Positions 37,490-46,967 of a stretch of 64,000 nucleotides of DNA are shown piece by piece. The notes under the pieces were generated by a model, which saw only the letters and a list, made by a program, of their open reading frames with translations, ran no database searches and was not told the origin of the DNA. The first letter of the stretch is position 1. Each line of letters begins with the position of its first letter. A program made the translations under genes and the position numbers. The stretch comes from an uncultured Ilyobacter sp. (GTDB lineage: Bacteria; Fusobacteriota; Fusobacteriia; Fusobacteriales; Fusobacteriaceae), in assembly GCF_963668085.1 (NCBI RefSeq), contig NZ_OY764059.1:1612001-1676000 (forward strand). Direction: 5' to 3'.

Positions 37490-37518
37490 AGTATATATCT
37501 GATTTTTGGTTTTGTCAA
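37490..37518 (-). promoter_or_regulatory. Near-consensus promoter of the nif leader RNA
   Basis: Minus strand: TTGACA (37513-37518), 17-base spacer, TATACT (37490-37495). It is the only strong sigma-70-type promoter between tsaB and nifH and is about 630 bases from the nifH start. Confidence 0.75.
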
Positions 37519-37674
37519 ATTTTTTTTATTTTTAGTTTATCATATTTGGAGCAACCCCAGATTTTACCTGGTTTCAATAAATAAATTTTTTTCTTCTCCT
37601 AAGATATTATTTTGTGAAACAATAGTGTATTTAGTTTGATTTAGATTAACACAAAGAGTATATCTTTAGCTTTT
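37519..37674. other. Gap between tsaB and the nif leader promoter
   Basis: A+T-rich; no gene. I see no good intrinsic terminator for tsaB here, so read-through toward the nif leader is possible. Confidence 0.4.
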
Positions 37675-38373
37675 TCAATTGTTATTTTTATTATTTTTCT
37701 CTCTGTTTCTTTCGGCCTGGGTTTTGCTCAGATAAAATGGCTCTAGCTGAAAAACATTGTCTTCGGGCATGTCAAAGGAGATTTCAGCCATAACAGAAGC
37801 TCTAGGAAGAGATAGTGAATTACTTGTAAAAAAACATTTATCACCCATAATATCTTTTATCAGTTCTCTATAATGGATGCTGCCATCACCTAAGAACAGT
37901 ACCTCTTCACCTCTATACCCCTCTAGTATGCTCCTTAGATCACCGTCCTTATAGTCGGTTTTTCTCTCTAGCCTGTCCTCATTGCCATAGGCATATTCTG
38001 CATAATAGACCCTTTCTTTCCTGGCATCTATCAGGGAAATTATCCTCTTAGAGGTATGAGGCGCTAGATTAGCTATTGCATCTAGCTCATTTATTCCCAC
38101 CAAAGGAACTTTTAGCGAATAAGCTAGCCCCTTTGCAGTACCTACTCCCACTCTTATTCCTGTAAAAGACCCGGGACCTATACTAACTGCAATTCTTTCT
38201 ATATCTTTTATACTGTTTCCCGAAAGCTCAAAAAGAGCATCTATGGCACTCATCACAGTATCAGAATGATTCAAGTTTACATTTAAGTTTAGTTCTGCAA
38301 CAAGGCCCTTTTCCTTATGATATAAAGCCACTGTTCCAGACTTTGTAGATGTATCAATTGCTAAAGCCAACAT
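37675..38373 (-). CDS. tsaB: tRNA threonylcarbamoyladenosine synthesis protein TsaB
   Basis: TsaB is the scaffold partner of TsaD and TsaE in making t6A37 in tRNA. The 232 residues show the ASKHA start MLALAIDTSTKSGTVALY, SIGPGSFTGIRVGVGTAKGLA and the EPFYLS end. The C-terminus is an Asn/Lys-rich tail. Its start overlaps tsaE by 20 bases, a common arrangement. Confidence 0.95.
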   Translation of the reverse strand: MLALAIDTSTKSGTVALYHKEKGLVAELNLNVNLNHSDTVMSAIDALFELSGNSIKDIERIAVSIGPGSFTGIRVGVGTAKGLAYSLKVPLVGINELDAIANLAPHTSKRIISLIDARKERVYYAEYAYGNEDRLERKTDYKDGDLRSILEGYRGEEVLFLGDGSIHYRELIKDIMGDKCFFTSNSLSLPRASVMAEISFDMPEDNVFQLEPFYLSKTQAERNREKNNKNNN

Positions 38374-38818
38374 ATTTAAACAACTCTCTTTCTCTTTCTT
38401 GGTTCCCTAGAAATTTAACAGAGATTTTTCTGCTATCATCATCGTGATAATATAGTTTTATCTCAATATATTCCTTAGGTAGTTCTCTCTCTATAATATC
38501 TGCCCACTCGATTACAACAAGGCCACCGTTGTTGAGGTAATCCTCATAGCCCACCTCATACACCTCTTCAGGGTCGGCGAGTCTGTACACATCAAAATGG
38601 TATAGGGGAAGCCTCCCACCGTGATGTTCTAACACATAGTTAAAAGTGGGGCTTTTTATATTTTCATCTATACCTAGCTCTTTTGCAAGGGTCTTGACAA
38701 AGGTTGTTTTTCCAGTCCCTAAGTCCCCGATAAGAGCTATCACGTCATTTTCTCTTGAAAAATCTGCCAGGTCCACTGCCAGTTTATCCAGTTCTTCAAA
38801 TGAAACTGTTTTTTCCAT
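38354..38818 (-). CDS. tsaE: tRNA threonylcarbamoyladenosine ATPase TsaE
   Basis: TsaE is the small ATPase of the t6A complex. P-loop ALIGDLGTGKTTFVKTLAKELG, SPTFNYVLEH and VVIEWADIIERELPKEYIEIK are the family motifs. At 154 residues the length is typical. It overlaps tsaB and lies 11 bases after the heptose adenylyltransferase gene. Confidence 0.95.
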   Translation of the reverse strand: MEKTVSFEELDKLAVDLADFSRENDVIALIGDLGTGKTTFVKTLAKELGIDENIKSPTFNYVLEHHGGRLPLYHFDVYRLADPEEVYEVGYEDYLNNGGLVVIEWADIIERELPKEYIEIKLYYHDDDSRKISVKFLGNQERERELFKYVGFSN

Positions 38819-38829
38819 TTTTCTCTCCT

Positions 38830-39306
38830 CTACTGCTTTTTGTCCATGATCTTATTAACCACATTGCTGGTGGATTTACCATCTACAAGGGTAAGTATTC
38901 TTACCTCTCCTCCGTTTCTTTCCACTACCTCTGTCTCAGGAAGATCCTCTTTTTTGTAGTCTCCACCCTTTACATGGATAGATGGTTTTAGCTCATCTAT
39001 TATCTCAACAGGTGTATCCTCTGTAAAGATCACTGCATAGTCCACCGCCTTTAGACCAGTCAGCATCTCTGCCCTGTCTTCCTGTGAGTTTATAGGTCTT
39101 GTAGGTCCCTTTAGTCTTCTTACTGATTCATCTGAGTTTACTCCTACTATGAGGACATCTCCCTGATCCTTTGCTTCATTTAGGTATCTCAAGTGTCCCA
39201 CATGCAGTATATCAAAACAACCATTTGTAAATACGGCTTTCTTTCCCTCTTTTTTTATTTCACACACCAATTCTGCTGCTTCTTTTCTCTCTAATACTCT
39301 CTTCAA
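38830..39306 (-). CDS. rfaE2: D-glycero-beta-D-manno-heptose-1-phosphate adenylyltransferase
   Basis: This enzyme activates heptose for the LPS inner core. It has the nucleotidyltransferase motif VFTNGCFDILHVGHLRYL, GVNSDESVRRLKGPTRPI and the late GKSTSNVV. I chose a TTG start at 39306, 8 bases after AGGGTGTG, giving 158 residues as usual for stand-alone RfaE2; an ATG at 39372 would overlap the Nudix gene and lacks a site. The kinase half of HldE is not in this window. Confidence 0.9.
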   Translation of the reverse strand: MKRVLERKEAAELVCEIKKEGKKAVFTNGCFDILHVGHLRYLNEAKDQGDVLIVGVNSDESVRRLKGPTRPINSQEDRAEMLTGLKAVDYAVIFTEDTPVEIIDELKPSIHVKGGDYKKEDLPETEVVERNGGEVRILTLVDGKSTSNVVNKIMDKKQ

Positions 39307-39340
39307 CGATAATTCACACCCTTTATTTCTTTTAATTATT

Positions 39341-40018
39341 TTACAATATCCCCATTGATTTCTCAACTTCAATTTCTCTTAGCATATTTGTCACTTCTAT
39401 TATTATCTCAGCAGTGATTCCCCAGATAGCTTCTCCGTCATAGCTGTAAAAATAGACCTGTCTAGGTTTACCCTCCCACGGCTTAAAATATCTTTCAGGA
39501 AGTCCCAACTCCTTTGCAGGGAACTCCTTAACAACACCGTTCTCCTCATAATAGGGATGAAATTTTATGGTTATTCTCTCTATTCTAGGCTTATTTTCCA
39601 TAAAAAATTTCAAGGGAACCAAGAGAAGTCTTTCTACTTCATCTTTATTGATTTCAAAATCGTCTATATTATCTATATCGATTATTCCTGCATAGGATTC
39701 AACAATGACTCCTGTGGGAATAATTAAAGTGCCTATTTTACCCAATACCTTTATTTTTTCCCTGGAAACCCCAAGCTCTTCCTCAGTTTCTCTTATTGCA
39801 GTCTCTAAAAAGCTGATGTCACTCTCTTCATATTTCCCCCCAGGAAAGCTTATCTCTCCTCCCTGACTTATGTTTTTAGCTCTTTTTTGAAGGACAAAAT
39901 ATTCTTCCCCGTCTATCTTACAGATCACCGCCATAACTGCAGAATTAAAATACTTGTCCCGGGATATAATGGTACTGTCTTTATATTCAAGTTTTTTCAA
40001 TATCTCACTGTATTCCAT
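39341..40018 (-). CDS. Nudix hydrolase, CoA pyrophosphatase-like
   Basis: The 225-residue protein has LQKRAKNISQGGEISFPGGKYEESD followed by the Nudix box ending RETEEELGV (about residues 60-85). The segment before the box resembles the UPF0035/NudL signature of enzymes that hydrolyse CoA and its derivatives. Good AGGAGG site. The true substrate cannot be fixed by eye. Confidence 0.88.
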   Translation of the reverse strand: MEYSEILKKLEYKDSTIISRDKYFNSAVMAVICKIDGEEYFVLQKRAKNISQGGEISFPGGKYEESDISFLETAIRETEEELGVSREKIKVLGKIGTLIIPTGVIVESYAGIIDIDNIDDFEINKDEVERLLLVPLKFFMENKPRIERITIKFHPYYEENGVVKEFPAKELGLPERYFKPWEGKPRQVYFYSYDGEAIWGITAEIIIEVTNMLREIEVEKSMGIL

Positions 40019-40292
40019 AGTAAATCCTCCTGAAGTTTATTATAACATTAATCTATTTTAAAAACTATTTCAAGTTTTCATCCTCAATCTAAGTCATTTT
40101 CATTAAATTATTAATTTTTATTTTAAAATTTTACTTTTATTATCATACTGGAAAATTTTATCATTTTACAGCATATCTGTCTTTTATGTTACTTTCTCAT
40201 TTAAACACTTTTATATTTTGATATTGTGTTTAAAATACACCAGTAAATTTAAATAGACAGGGAAACTATCCCTGCCTGTTTAATCAAAACCT

Positions 40293-42674
40293 CTATATTT
40301 TTTTAGCCTCTATACCCCATATCTCCTTGGCATACTGGGCGATCGTCCTGTCAGAGGAGAATTTCCCTCCGTTAGCTATGTTTATCAAGGCCTTTCTTGC
40401 CCACTCTTTCCTGTTTCTGTATTCTATATTGACTCTTCTCTGTATTTCTCGGTATTCTGCGAAATCTTTAAGGACAAAATACTGATCCGGCTTATGCCAG
40501 CTAGCCCCTTTTAATAGGGAGTCATAAAGTTCCTGAAACATCCCTGTCCCGCCATCACTGTAGGTTCCGTCTATGAGGCTGTCCACTACTTTTTTAAGAC
40601 CCTCTACAGATTCATATTCTTTTGACGGATCGTACCCCTTTTCCTTTAATTCATTTATATCTTCTACCTTGAGTCCGAAAATATAACTGTTTTCAAGCCC
40701 TGCCTCTTGGGCTATTTCTACATTGGCACCATCTAAGGTTCCTAGAGTCAAGGCACCGTTTATCATAAATTTCATGTTTCCGGTTCCTGATGCCTCTTTT
40801 CCCGCAGTGGATATCTGTTCTGATACATCTGCCGCCGGGAATATCTTTTCAGCAAGAGAGACCCTGTAGTTTTCCACAAAAACAACCTTTATCCTACCTT
40901 TTACAAGAGGATCGTTATTTACAGCTTTTGCCACCTCATTTATTAATTTTATAACCCCCTTTGCCCTAAAATACCCCGGAGCCGCCTTGGCACCGAATAT
41001 ATAGGTCACAGGATAGATGTCCATATCTGGATTCTCTTTTATCTTGTTATAGAGATCCATTATATGAAATATATTGAGAAGCTGTCTCTTATACTCATGA
41101 AGCCTCTTTACCTGTACGTCGAAAATGGAGTTTGTATCTATATCGATTCCCTGAACTTTTTTCAGGTGATTTGAAAGCTGGGTTTTTTTGAGATTTTTTA
41201 TCTCGAGAAACTTATCTAATATTTTTTTATCATCTTTATATTTTTCTAGTTTTTTCAGCTGGGAAAGATCAGTTATCCATTCATCTTCTATCAGTTTGGT
41301 GATAAAAGTTGAAAGCTCCTCATTTGAAAAAAGAAGCCACCTTCTCTGGGTTATCCCGTTGGTTTTATTCTGAAATTTTTTCGGATAAAGCTTGTACCAC
41401 TCTTTCAGTTCTTGATTTTTTAGTAGCTCTGTATGAAGTTCTGCAACTCCGTTTATAGTTTTTGACCCGTATATAGCCATCCAAGCCATGTGTATAAGGT
41501 CTCCCTGGATAACAGACATTTTCAGATGCTTCTTTCTGTCCTCAGGGTATTGTTTTTCCAAAGACTGAAGAAGTTCTATATGGATTCTGTAGGTTATGTC
41601 ATAAATTCTAGGAAGCACCTCTCTGTAAGGCTCTATCCACCATTTTTCAAGGGCCTCTTTCAAAATCGTATGGTTAGTATAAGAGAAAATGTTTTCCACT
41701 ATGTTCCAAGCCCTTGTCCAGCTTATCCCCTCTACATCATAAAGTAGCCTCATCATCTCAGGTATGGCAATTACAGGATGGGTGTCATTTAACTGTATAG
41801 CCACGTAATCTACAAGTTTTTCATAATCTTTTCCGTGTATTTTCTTGAAACTTCTCAATATATCCTGCAGTGAAGCCGATGCAAAAAAATACTGCTGTTT
41901 CAACCTTAGCTTTTTCCCTTCGTTGGTGGAATCATTTGGATAAAGTATCCTCGATATATTTTCAGCCTTGTTTTTTTCCTGGACAGCCTCTTCATATTCC
42001 TGTGCATTAAAGGCGTCTAAGTTCAAGTCATTGATAGGCTCAGCCTCCCACAGTCTAAGGGTATTTACATTATCTGTTCCATAGCCTAATATAGGGGTGT
42101 CGTAGGGAACTGCCCGAACCCTTTGATCTCCGAATTCCACAATAACCTCGTTACTAGATTTTCTCACAGACCATGGGTCTCCGTATTTCAGCCAGTTTTC
42201 AGGATACTCTTTTTGAAAGCCCTCTTCAAATTTCTGTGTGAAAATTCCGTTTTTATATCTTATACCATAGCCCTGTCCAGGTAGGTTAAGGGTTGCCAAG
42301 GAGTCCATAAAACATGCTGCCAGTCTTCCTAGTCCACCATTTCCAAGGCCGGCATCATCTTCTGCCTCCTCTATCTGATTGTATTCCATCCCCAACTCTT
42401 TTAAAACTTTTTTTACCTCATGAAGCATACCTATATTCATAAGGTTATTCCCAAGTGCCCTTCCCATAAGAAATTCAGCAGATAAATAAAAAGCCTGTTT
42501 CCCCTTTTTGTATTCTTCCGATGTTTTTTCCCAGTTTTCAGCTATTCCCTCCATTACCGTCTTAGCGAGAGCCTGATACACTTCAAAATCTTCTGCTTCT
42601 TTTAAAGATTTTCCCCAATCAACCTTTAGATATCTTTTTATTCCACCTATTATTTTTTCTTTATCTAAATGCAT
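40293..42674 (-). CDS. glgP: Glycogen/maltodextrin phosphorylase
   Basis: The enzyme releases glucose-1-phosphate from alpha-1,4-glucans with pyridoxal phosphate. Signature segments are NGGLGRLAACFMDSLATL, QLNDTHPVIAIPEMMRLL and the PLP-lysine motif KEASGTGNMKFMINGALTLGTLDGANVEI region. I chose the ATG at 42674 (MHLDKEK), preceded by AGGGGG, giving 793 residues, normal for the family. malQ lies 27 bases upstream, so the two form a glucan-use operon. Confidence 0.95.
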   Translation of the reverse strand: MHLDKEKIIGGIKRYLKVDWGKSLKEAEDFEVYQALAKTVMEGIAENWEKTSEEYKKGKQAFYLSAEFLMGRALGNNLMNIGMLHEVKKVLKELGMEYNQIEEAEDDAGLGNGGLGRLAACFMDSLATLNLPGQGYGIRYKNGIFTQKFEEGFQKEYPENWLKYGDPWSVRKSSNEVIVEFGDQRVRAVPYDTPILGYGTDNVNTLRLWEAEPINDLNLDAFNAQEYEEAVQEKNKAENISRILYPNDSTNEGKKLRLKQQYFFASASLQDILRSFKKIHGKDYEKLVDYVAIQLNDTHPVIAIPEMMRLLYDVEGISWTRAWNIVENIFSYTNHTILKEALEKWWIEPYREVLPRIYDITYRIHIELLQSLEKQYPEDRKKHLKMSVIQGDLIHMAWMAIYGSKTINGVAELHTELLKNQELKEWYKLYPKKFQNKTNGITQRRWLLFSNEELSTFITKLIEDEWITDLSQLKKLEKYKDDKKILDKFLEIKNLKKTQLSNHLKKVQGIDIDTNSIFDVQVKRLHEYKRQLLNIFHIMDLYNKIKENPDMDIYPVTYIFGAKAAPGYFRAKGVIKLINEVAKAVNNDPLVKGRIKVVFVENYRVSLAEKIFPAADVSEQISTAGKEASGTGNMKFMINGALTLGTLDGANVEIAQEAGLENSYIFGLKVEDINELKEKGYDPSKEYESVEGLKKVVDSLIDGTYSDGGTGMFQELYDSLLKGASWHKPDQYFVLKDFAEYREIQRRVNIEYRNRKEWARKALINIANGGKFSSDRTIAQYAKEIWGIEAKKI

Positions 42675-42700
42675 TTTTTTACCCCCTATAGCCAAAGAAT

Positions 42701-44194
42701 TTATCGATTGTATTTCTCAGTTATTTTTTTTAACCTAAGAGCCGTCTCTTTTTTCAAGTCCTCTTTTTTTATCCTCCACTTCCAGTTTCCCCAGGAAGTA
42801 GCTGGAAAATTCATTCTGGCTTCACTTCCAAGTCCTATGACATCCTGCATCTGGGTTATGGTCATAACCGCCCTAGAGCTCCATATAGCCTCTATACATT
42901 TCCAGTTTATCTCCTCAGATTCTACCTCAGGCATATTTTTTAGATACCTGTCGCAAATCCCTCTATAAAAATCATCAAGTCCCCTGTACCAGCCTATAAC
43001 CGTATCATTATCATGGGTTCCAGTATAGGCCACACAATTTTTCGGATATCTGTGAGGAAGATATTCATTTTCACTATTTGTATCAAAGGCAAATTCCAGT
43101 ATTTTCATTCCTGGATATCCGCTGTCCCTTAGAAGTTCTCTCACCTTAGGAGTCAGAAATCCCAGATCTTCAGCTATTATAGGAAGCTCTCCTAAGCTTC
43201 TGTTTATCTTTCCAAACAACTTCATGCCTGGTCCCTTTTCCCATCGACCTTTCCTGGCAGTTTTTTTCCCGTATCTCACTGTCCAGAAAGACTCAAAACC
43301 CCTGAAATGATCTATTCTTATTGTATCGTATAGATTAAAGGAGTTTTTTACTCTCTCTAGCCACCATCTGTAGCCTGTTTTTTCCATATAATTCCAGTCA
43401 TACAAGGGATTCCCCCAGAACTGACCGTCTTTGCTGAACATATCAGGGGGAGCTCCAGATAATTTTTTTGGTCTTTTGTATTTATCAAATAAAAACATCT
43501 TGCTTTTAGACCACGCATCAACGCTGTCTGAAGCCACAAAGATAGGAATATCCCCTATAATCTTTATATCTTTAGAATTGGCGTAATTTTTAAGTTTCTG
43601 CCACTGTTCATAAAAAATATACTGAAGAAAAAGGTGAAATTCCATCTCATAGCAAAGGTCCATCTCTGTCTCTTTTATGACTGATTTTTTCATATATCTG
43701 AAATCTTTAGGCCACTTTTGCCACTGTGTAAAGCCAAAATTTTTCTTTAATGCCATAAAAAGGCAGTAATCCTCTATCCAGTATTCGGAATTTTTCTTAA
43801 ACTCCTCCACCTCTTCCCACTGTTCTGTCTGAAGATAACTGTCATAGGCCCTTCTCAAAAGTCTCATCTTTTCTCGGTGTATCAGTCCAAAATCGACACT
43901 TTCCTCTATATTTCCATCTATGAGAGAGGTCAGATCACTTTCCTCGAGAAATCCTTTTTCCACAAGAGATTCCATATCTATAAAATAATGATTCCCTGCA
44001 AAGGCCGAGAAAGACTGATAGGGAGAGTCGCCATATCCAGTTGGTCCCATTGGAAGAATCTGCCAGAGCTTCTGACCTGCATCTGCAATAAAATCCACAA
44101 ATTCATAGGCTGGTCTTCCTAGATCCCCTATACCGTATTTTCCGTGAAGAGAGCTTATATGCATTATTATCCCGCTGCTTCTCTGAAATTCCAT
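42701..44194 (-). CDS. malQ: 4-alpha-glucanotransferase (amylomaltase)
   Basis: MalQ transfers glucan chains and supplies GlgP with longer substrates. The 497 residues show RSSGIIMHISSLHGKYGIGDLG, WQILPMGPTGYGDSPYQSFSAFAGN, the catalytic nucleophile region TIRIDHFRGFESFW, AEDLGFLTPKV with the acid/base, and YTGTHDNDTVIGW. The length is typical of the short amylomaltase group. It is the first gene of the malQ-glgP pair. Confidence 0.96.
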   Translation of the reverse strand: MEFQRSSGIIMHISSLHGKYGIGDLGRPAYEFVDFIADAGQKLWQILPMGPTGYGDSPYQSFSAFAGNHYFIDMESLVEKGFLEESDLTSLIDGNIEESVDFGLIHREKMRLLRRAYDSYLQTEQWEEVEEFKKNSEYWIEDYCLFMALKKNFGFTQWQKWPKDFRYMKKSVIKETEMDLCYEMEFHLFLQYIFYEQWQKLKNYANSKDIKIIGDIPIFVASDSVDAWSKSKMFLFDKYKRPKKLSGAPPDMFSKDGQFWGNPLYDWNYMEKTGYRWWLERVKNSFNLYDTIRIDHFRGFESFWTVRYGKKTARKGRWEKGPGMKLFGKINRSLGELPIIAEDLGFLTPKVRELLRDSGYPGMKILEFAFDTNSENEYLPHRYPKNCVAYTGTHDNDTVIGWYRGLDDFYRGICDRYLKNMPEVESEEINWKCIEAIWSSRAVMTITQMQDVIGLGSEARMNFPATSWGNWKWRIKKEDLKKETALRLKKITEKYNR

Positions 44195-44342
44195 AGACCC
44201 TCCTGTTTTTACTGTAAAAATAAATTGCTGTTTTTCATTAGCTTTTTCATACTAATTATCTACGGAGTATAGTGGCTTCCTCCTACTTTTTCCACACAAT
44301 AAAATTAATTAATCTAGGTTGCTGAGCATATTCAAATTAAAG
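44195..44342. other. Spacer upstream of malQ
   Basis: A+T-rich gap without a gene, leading into repeat copy 2. AATTAATCTAGGTTGCT at about 44304-44324 has an imperfect inverted partner beyond the other end of the repeat (about 44789-44805), so the true inverted repeat may be longer than its core. Confidence 0.4.
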
Positions 44343-44766
44343 TATTGAATTTATAAGAATTCGTTACTTTTCCTTGATGAAAAGTAACCAAAAATCAAGG
44401 CCTGTGAAAAATAAGCTAAATGCCTTCGGAAATCTAAGTAAAAATCAAAACTCGCTTCGCTCAGACAGTTGATTTTTTCTAGAGATTTCTCTCAGTCATT
44501 TTTAACGCTTATTTTATCAATGGCCAAAAAAATTTCAAAAGATTTAAAAAAATCATTTAAAGATTTTAAATTCCCCTTTAAAAAATGCCGTTAAGAAATC
44601 ATCTTGTGAAATCCACTTTCATTGAAATAAGGAGGTTTACCGACTATATTTCAATAGAAAGTTAGTTCAGAAGTGATTTTAGGTATTTTTTAGGGGTGCC
44701 TTTTCTTTGGTTACTTTCTTTGGGCAAGCAAAGAAAGTAACACAGGTTTTGGATAAATTCAGTAAT
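44343..44766 (+). repeat. MITE-like non-coding repeat, copy 2 (inverted relative to copy 1)
   Basis: It matches 12751-13196 in reverse orientation through its whole length. Ends carry TATTGAATTTAT (44343-44354) and ATAAATTCAGTA (44753-44764) as imperfect terminal inverted repeats. Next to them lie two hairpin modules of the form GTTACTTT...AAAGTAAC (about 44363-44388 and 44710-44741); the right one is intact here: GTTACTTTCTTTG with CAAAGAAAGTAAC. CTCGCTTCGCTCAG marks the middle. There is no open frame above 60 codons. It lies between malQ and upp. Confidence 0.85.
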
Positions 44767-44820
44767 TTATAAGAATTTATTTCAAGTAGCAACTTAGGTT
44801 AATTATATTTCTCAGAAAAA

Positions 44821-44874
44821 ATAAAAATACCCATCAAAATACCAGCACAAATCTGCTTTATATTTTAATGGGTA
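44821..44874 (-). terminator. Intrinsic terminator of upp
   Basis: TACCCATTAAAATA and TATTTTGATGGGTA pair (14 base pairs, one wobble) around an 18-base loop, followed by TTTTTATTTTTT on the minus strand. Confidence 0.75.
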
Positions 44875-44885
44875 AAATAATTTTT

Positions 44886-45512
44886 TTATTTAGTTCCGAA
44901 TATTCTGTCTCCACAGTCTCCAAGACCTGGATATATATATCCGTTTTCATCTAGTCCCTGATCAATCTTTGCAGCGTAGATATCTACGTCTGGGTGTTTT
45001 TTGATTACCTTTGCAAGTCCCTCTGGTGCAGCTACAAGACACATAAAAGTTATGTCGGTAACACCGTTTTCTTTAAGATAGTCAATAGCATAAATTGCAG
45101 ATCCACCTGTTGCTAACATAGGGTCTACAAGAATTACCTTTCTCTCAGCTATATCTGTAGGAAGTTTGCAGTAGTAGTATACAGGCTCTAATGTCTCTTC
45201 ATTTCTGTACACACCTATGTGTCCTACTTTTGCCGTAGGAACAAGGGCTAGTATCCCGTCTACCATTCCTAGACCTGCTCTAAGGATAGGAACCACAGCA
45301 ACTGCCTTGTCTGGAAGAATATGTGACTTTGTCTTCATCAAGGGAGTTTCTACCTCTGTTTCTTCCAACTTTAGCTCTTTTGTAGCCTCATAAGTCATAA
45401 GACCTGCGATTTCATTTAGAGTTTCTCTAAAAGTCTTTGTATCTGTGTCTTTGTTTCTCAAAAAAGTTAGCTTGTGCTGAATCAGCGGATGATTTACTTC
45501 TACTATCGCCAT
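44886..45512 (-). CDS. upp: Uracil phosphoribosyltransferase
   Basis: Upp salvages uracil with PRPP to UMP. The 208 residues show [36 protein letters not shown], the PRPP-binding [18 protein letters not shown] and the C-terminal [15 protein letters not shown]. The length is normal. AGGAGG precedes the ATG. It lies about 60 bases beyond the rpmE terminator... on the minus strand rpmE is upstream, so upp probably relies on its own weak promoter or on read-through. Confidence 0.97.
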   Translation of the reverse strand: MAIVEVNHPLIQHKLTFLRNKDTDTKTFRETLNEIAGLMTYEATKELKLEETEVETPLMKTKSHILPDKAVAVVPILRAGLGMVDGILALVPTAKVGHIGVYRNEETLEPVYYYCKLPTDIAERKVILVDPMLATGGSAIYAIDYLKENGVTDITFMCLVAAPEGLAKVIKKHPDVDIYAAKIDQGLDENGYIYPGLGDCGDRIFGTK

Positions 45513-45571
45513 TTGTTTAACCTCCTAAAACCTTATATATTTTCATATTTTATTTTTTTGGTGCTCCACAC

Positions 45572-45594
45572 AAAAAAACAGGACCATAGTCCTG
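45572..45594 (-). terminator. Intrinsic terminator of rpmE
   Basis: CAGGAC-4-base loop-GTCCTG stem with seven T following on the minus strand and A-run before it. Confidence 0.88.
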
Positions 45595-45600
45595 TTTTTT

Positions 45601-45813
45601 TTATTTTTTCATTCCGTACTTTTTGTTGAACTTGTCTACTCTACCAGCAGCGTCGATAAACTTCGCTTTACCAGTGTAGAATGGATGACACTTTGAACAT
45701 ACAGCTACTTTGATTTCGTCACCTTTTGAATAAGTTGATCTAGTTTCAAATCTTTCTCCACATGTGCAATCAACAGTAACTACATGATAATTAGGATGAA
45801 TTCCTTTTCTCAT
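45601..45813 (-). CDS. rpmE: 50S ribosomal protein L31, zinc-binding type
   Basis: L31 bridges the ribosomal subunits. From the ATG at 45813 ([10 protein letters not shown], after AGGTGAGAGG) the product is 70 residues. Cysteines in [13 protein letters not shown] and [19 protein letters not shown] are the zinc ligands of the C+ form. The upstream extension of the frame to 45885 contains the promoter and is not coding. Confidence 0.96.
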   Translation of the reverse strand: MRKGIHPNYHVVTVDCTCGERFETRSTYSKGDEIKVAVCSKCHPFYTGKAKFIDAAGRVDKFNKKYGMKK

Positions 45814-45856
45814 CGTCCTCTCACCTTCCTTAAAAAACTTCTTAATTTCGAAATAA

Positions 45857-45885
45857 ATTCTATCATAAATATCAAACTTTTGCAA
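45857..45885 (-). promoter_or_regulatory. Promoter of rpmE
   Basis: Minus strand: TTGCAA (45880-45885), 17-base spacer, TAGAAT (45857-45862). Confidence 0.65.
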
Positions 45886-46118
45886 TATTTTTTTGTAAGC
45901 CGAAATTACTTGACACTTCTTTATCTTCTATTTATTGATAAATACCTGTTATCTAGAAATAAGCTGTCCTGTATAATTTTTTTTAGGCAGTTTTTTTTAG
46001 CTATATAGATTCCCAAATAAGTGCTACACTCTGACAATTAAAATCAGATTAAATCACAAAAATATTATATAAAGAACAAAATTAAACTATTTTAAAAAAA
46101 AATTTAAAATCTTTTAAA
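45886..46118. other. Divergent intergenic region rpmE/RNase H
   Basis: A+T-rich, no gene. The outer parts hold the rpmE promoter (minus) and the RNase H promoter (plus); nothing else is recognised. Confidence 0.5.
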
Positions 46119-46147
46119 TTTACTTTTATCCCTTATTGTTTTATAAT
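46119..46147 (+). promoter_or_regulatory. Promoter of the RNase H gene
   Basis: TTTACT (46119-46124), 17-base spacer, TATAAT (46142-46147); the ATG follows 27 bases later with AGGAGG between. Confidence 0.65.
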
Positions 46148-46173
46148 TGTTTAAATAATGATAGGAGGTAAAT

Positions 46174-46959
46174 ATGGGGAAAAAAGTTTATGCATATCTC
46201 TTGGAGTCTAATAACGAAAAAGGGATTTGTAATACCTGGGACCAGTGTAAAAAAATAGTCTTAGGAAAAAAGGCCCTGTATAGATCCTTTGAAGATATTG
46301 ATGAAGCAAAAAAATGGCTTGAAAATCCGCAGAGCAAACCTAAAGCAAAAAAAAACAAGAAATTCTATGCCTATTATATGGTAGATACTCAGGAAAGTGG
46401 AATCACCCACTCTTGGGAGGATTGCAAAAGTTATATACAGGCTGGAAAATCCCGTTATAAATCTTTTAAAACCCTAGAAGAAGCAGAAAAATGGCTTGAA
46501 AAAGGCGGGGTTTATCAATCGAAGGAGGAGATCAGAAGAGGCCTCCCAGATGGAATATATTTTGATGCTGGTACAGGAAGAGGTATAGGGGTAGAAGTAA
46601 GGGTTACAGACAAGATGGGAAACAGTATTCTAGACAGATGCATTCCTGCCGATAAGATTACCTCCCACGGAAACTACCTCACAGAAGATGGCATGACAAA
46701 TAATTTCGGAGAACTTCTCGGACTTTACTGTGCTATGAAAATAGCCTTAAAAGAAAATATAAGAAATATCTACGGAGACAGCAATCTCGTCATTTATTTT
46801 TGGTCAAAGGGAATAATAAAACGTCAAGATCAAAAGGAGAAAACATTAAAACTGGCTGATCTTGTTATAGAACTGAGAAAAAAATATGAATCTTCAGGCG
46901 GGAAAATAGAATACATTTCCGGGGATATCAATCCTGCTGACCTTGGATTCCACAGGTAG
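46174..46959 (+). CDS. Ribonuclease H with two viroplasmin domains
   Basis: RNase HI cleaves the RNA strand of RNA-DNA hybrids. The 261-residue protein starts with two tandem caulimovirus-VI/viroplasmin-like domains (about 3-50: YAYLLESNNEKGICNTWDQC; about 63-110: YAYYMVDTQESGITHSWEDC), which bind hybrids in eukaryotic RNase H1. The catalytic domain follows with Asp in IYFDAGTG, Glu in NNFGELLGLYCAMK, Asp in YGDSNLVIYFW and the last Asp region GDINPADLGFHR. Most bacterial relatives have one such N-terminal domain, so the duplication is notable. Confidence 0.88.
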   Translation: MGKKVYAYLLESNNEKGICNTWDQCKKIVLGKKALYRSFEDIDEAKKWLENPQSKPKAKKNKKFYAYYMVDTQESGITHSWEDCKSYIQAGKSRYKSFKTLEEAEKWLEKGGVYQSKEEIRRGLPDGIYFDAGTGRGIGVEVRVTDKMGNSILDRCIPADKITSHGNYLTEDGMTNNFGELLGLYCAMKIALKENIRNIYGDSNLVIYFWSKGIIKRQDQKEKTLKLADLVIELRKKYESSGGKIEYISGDINPADLGFHR

Positions 46960-46967
46960 GTGGTCTT

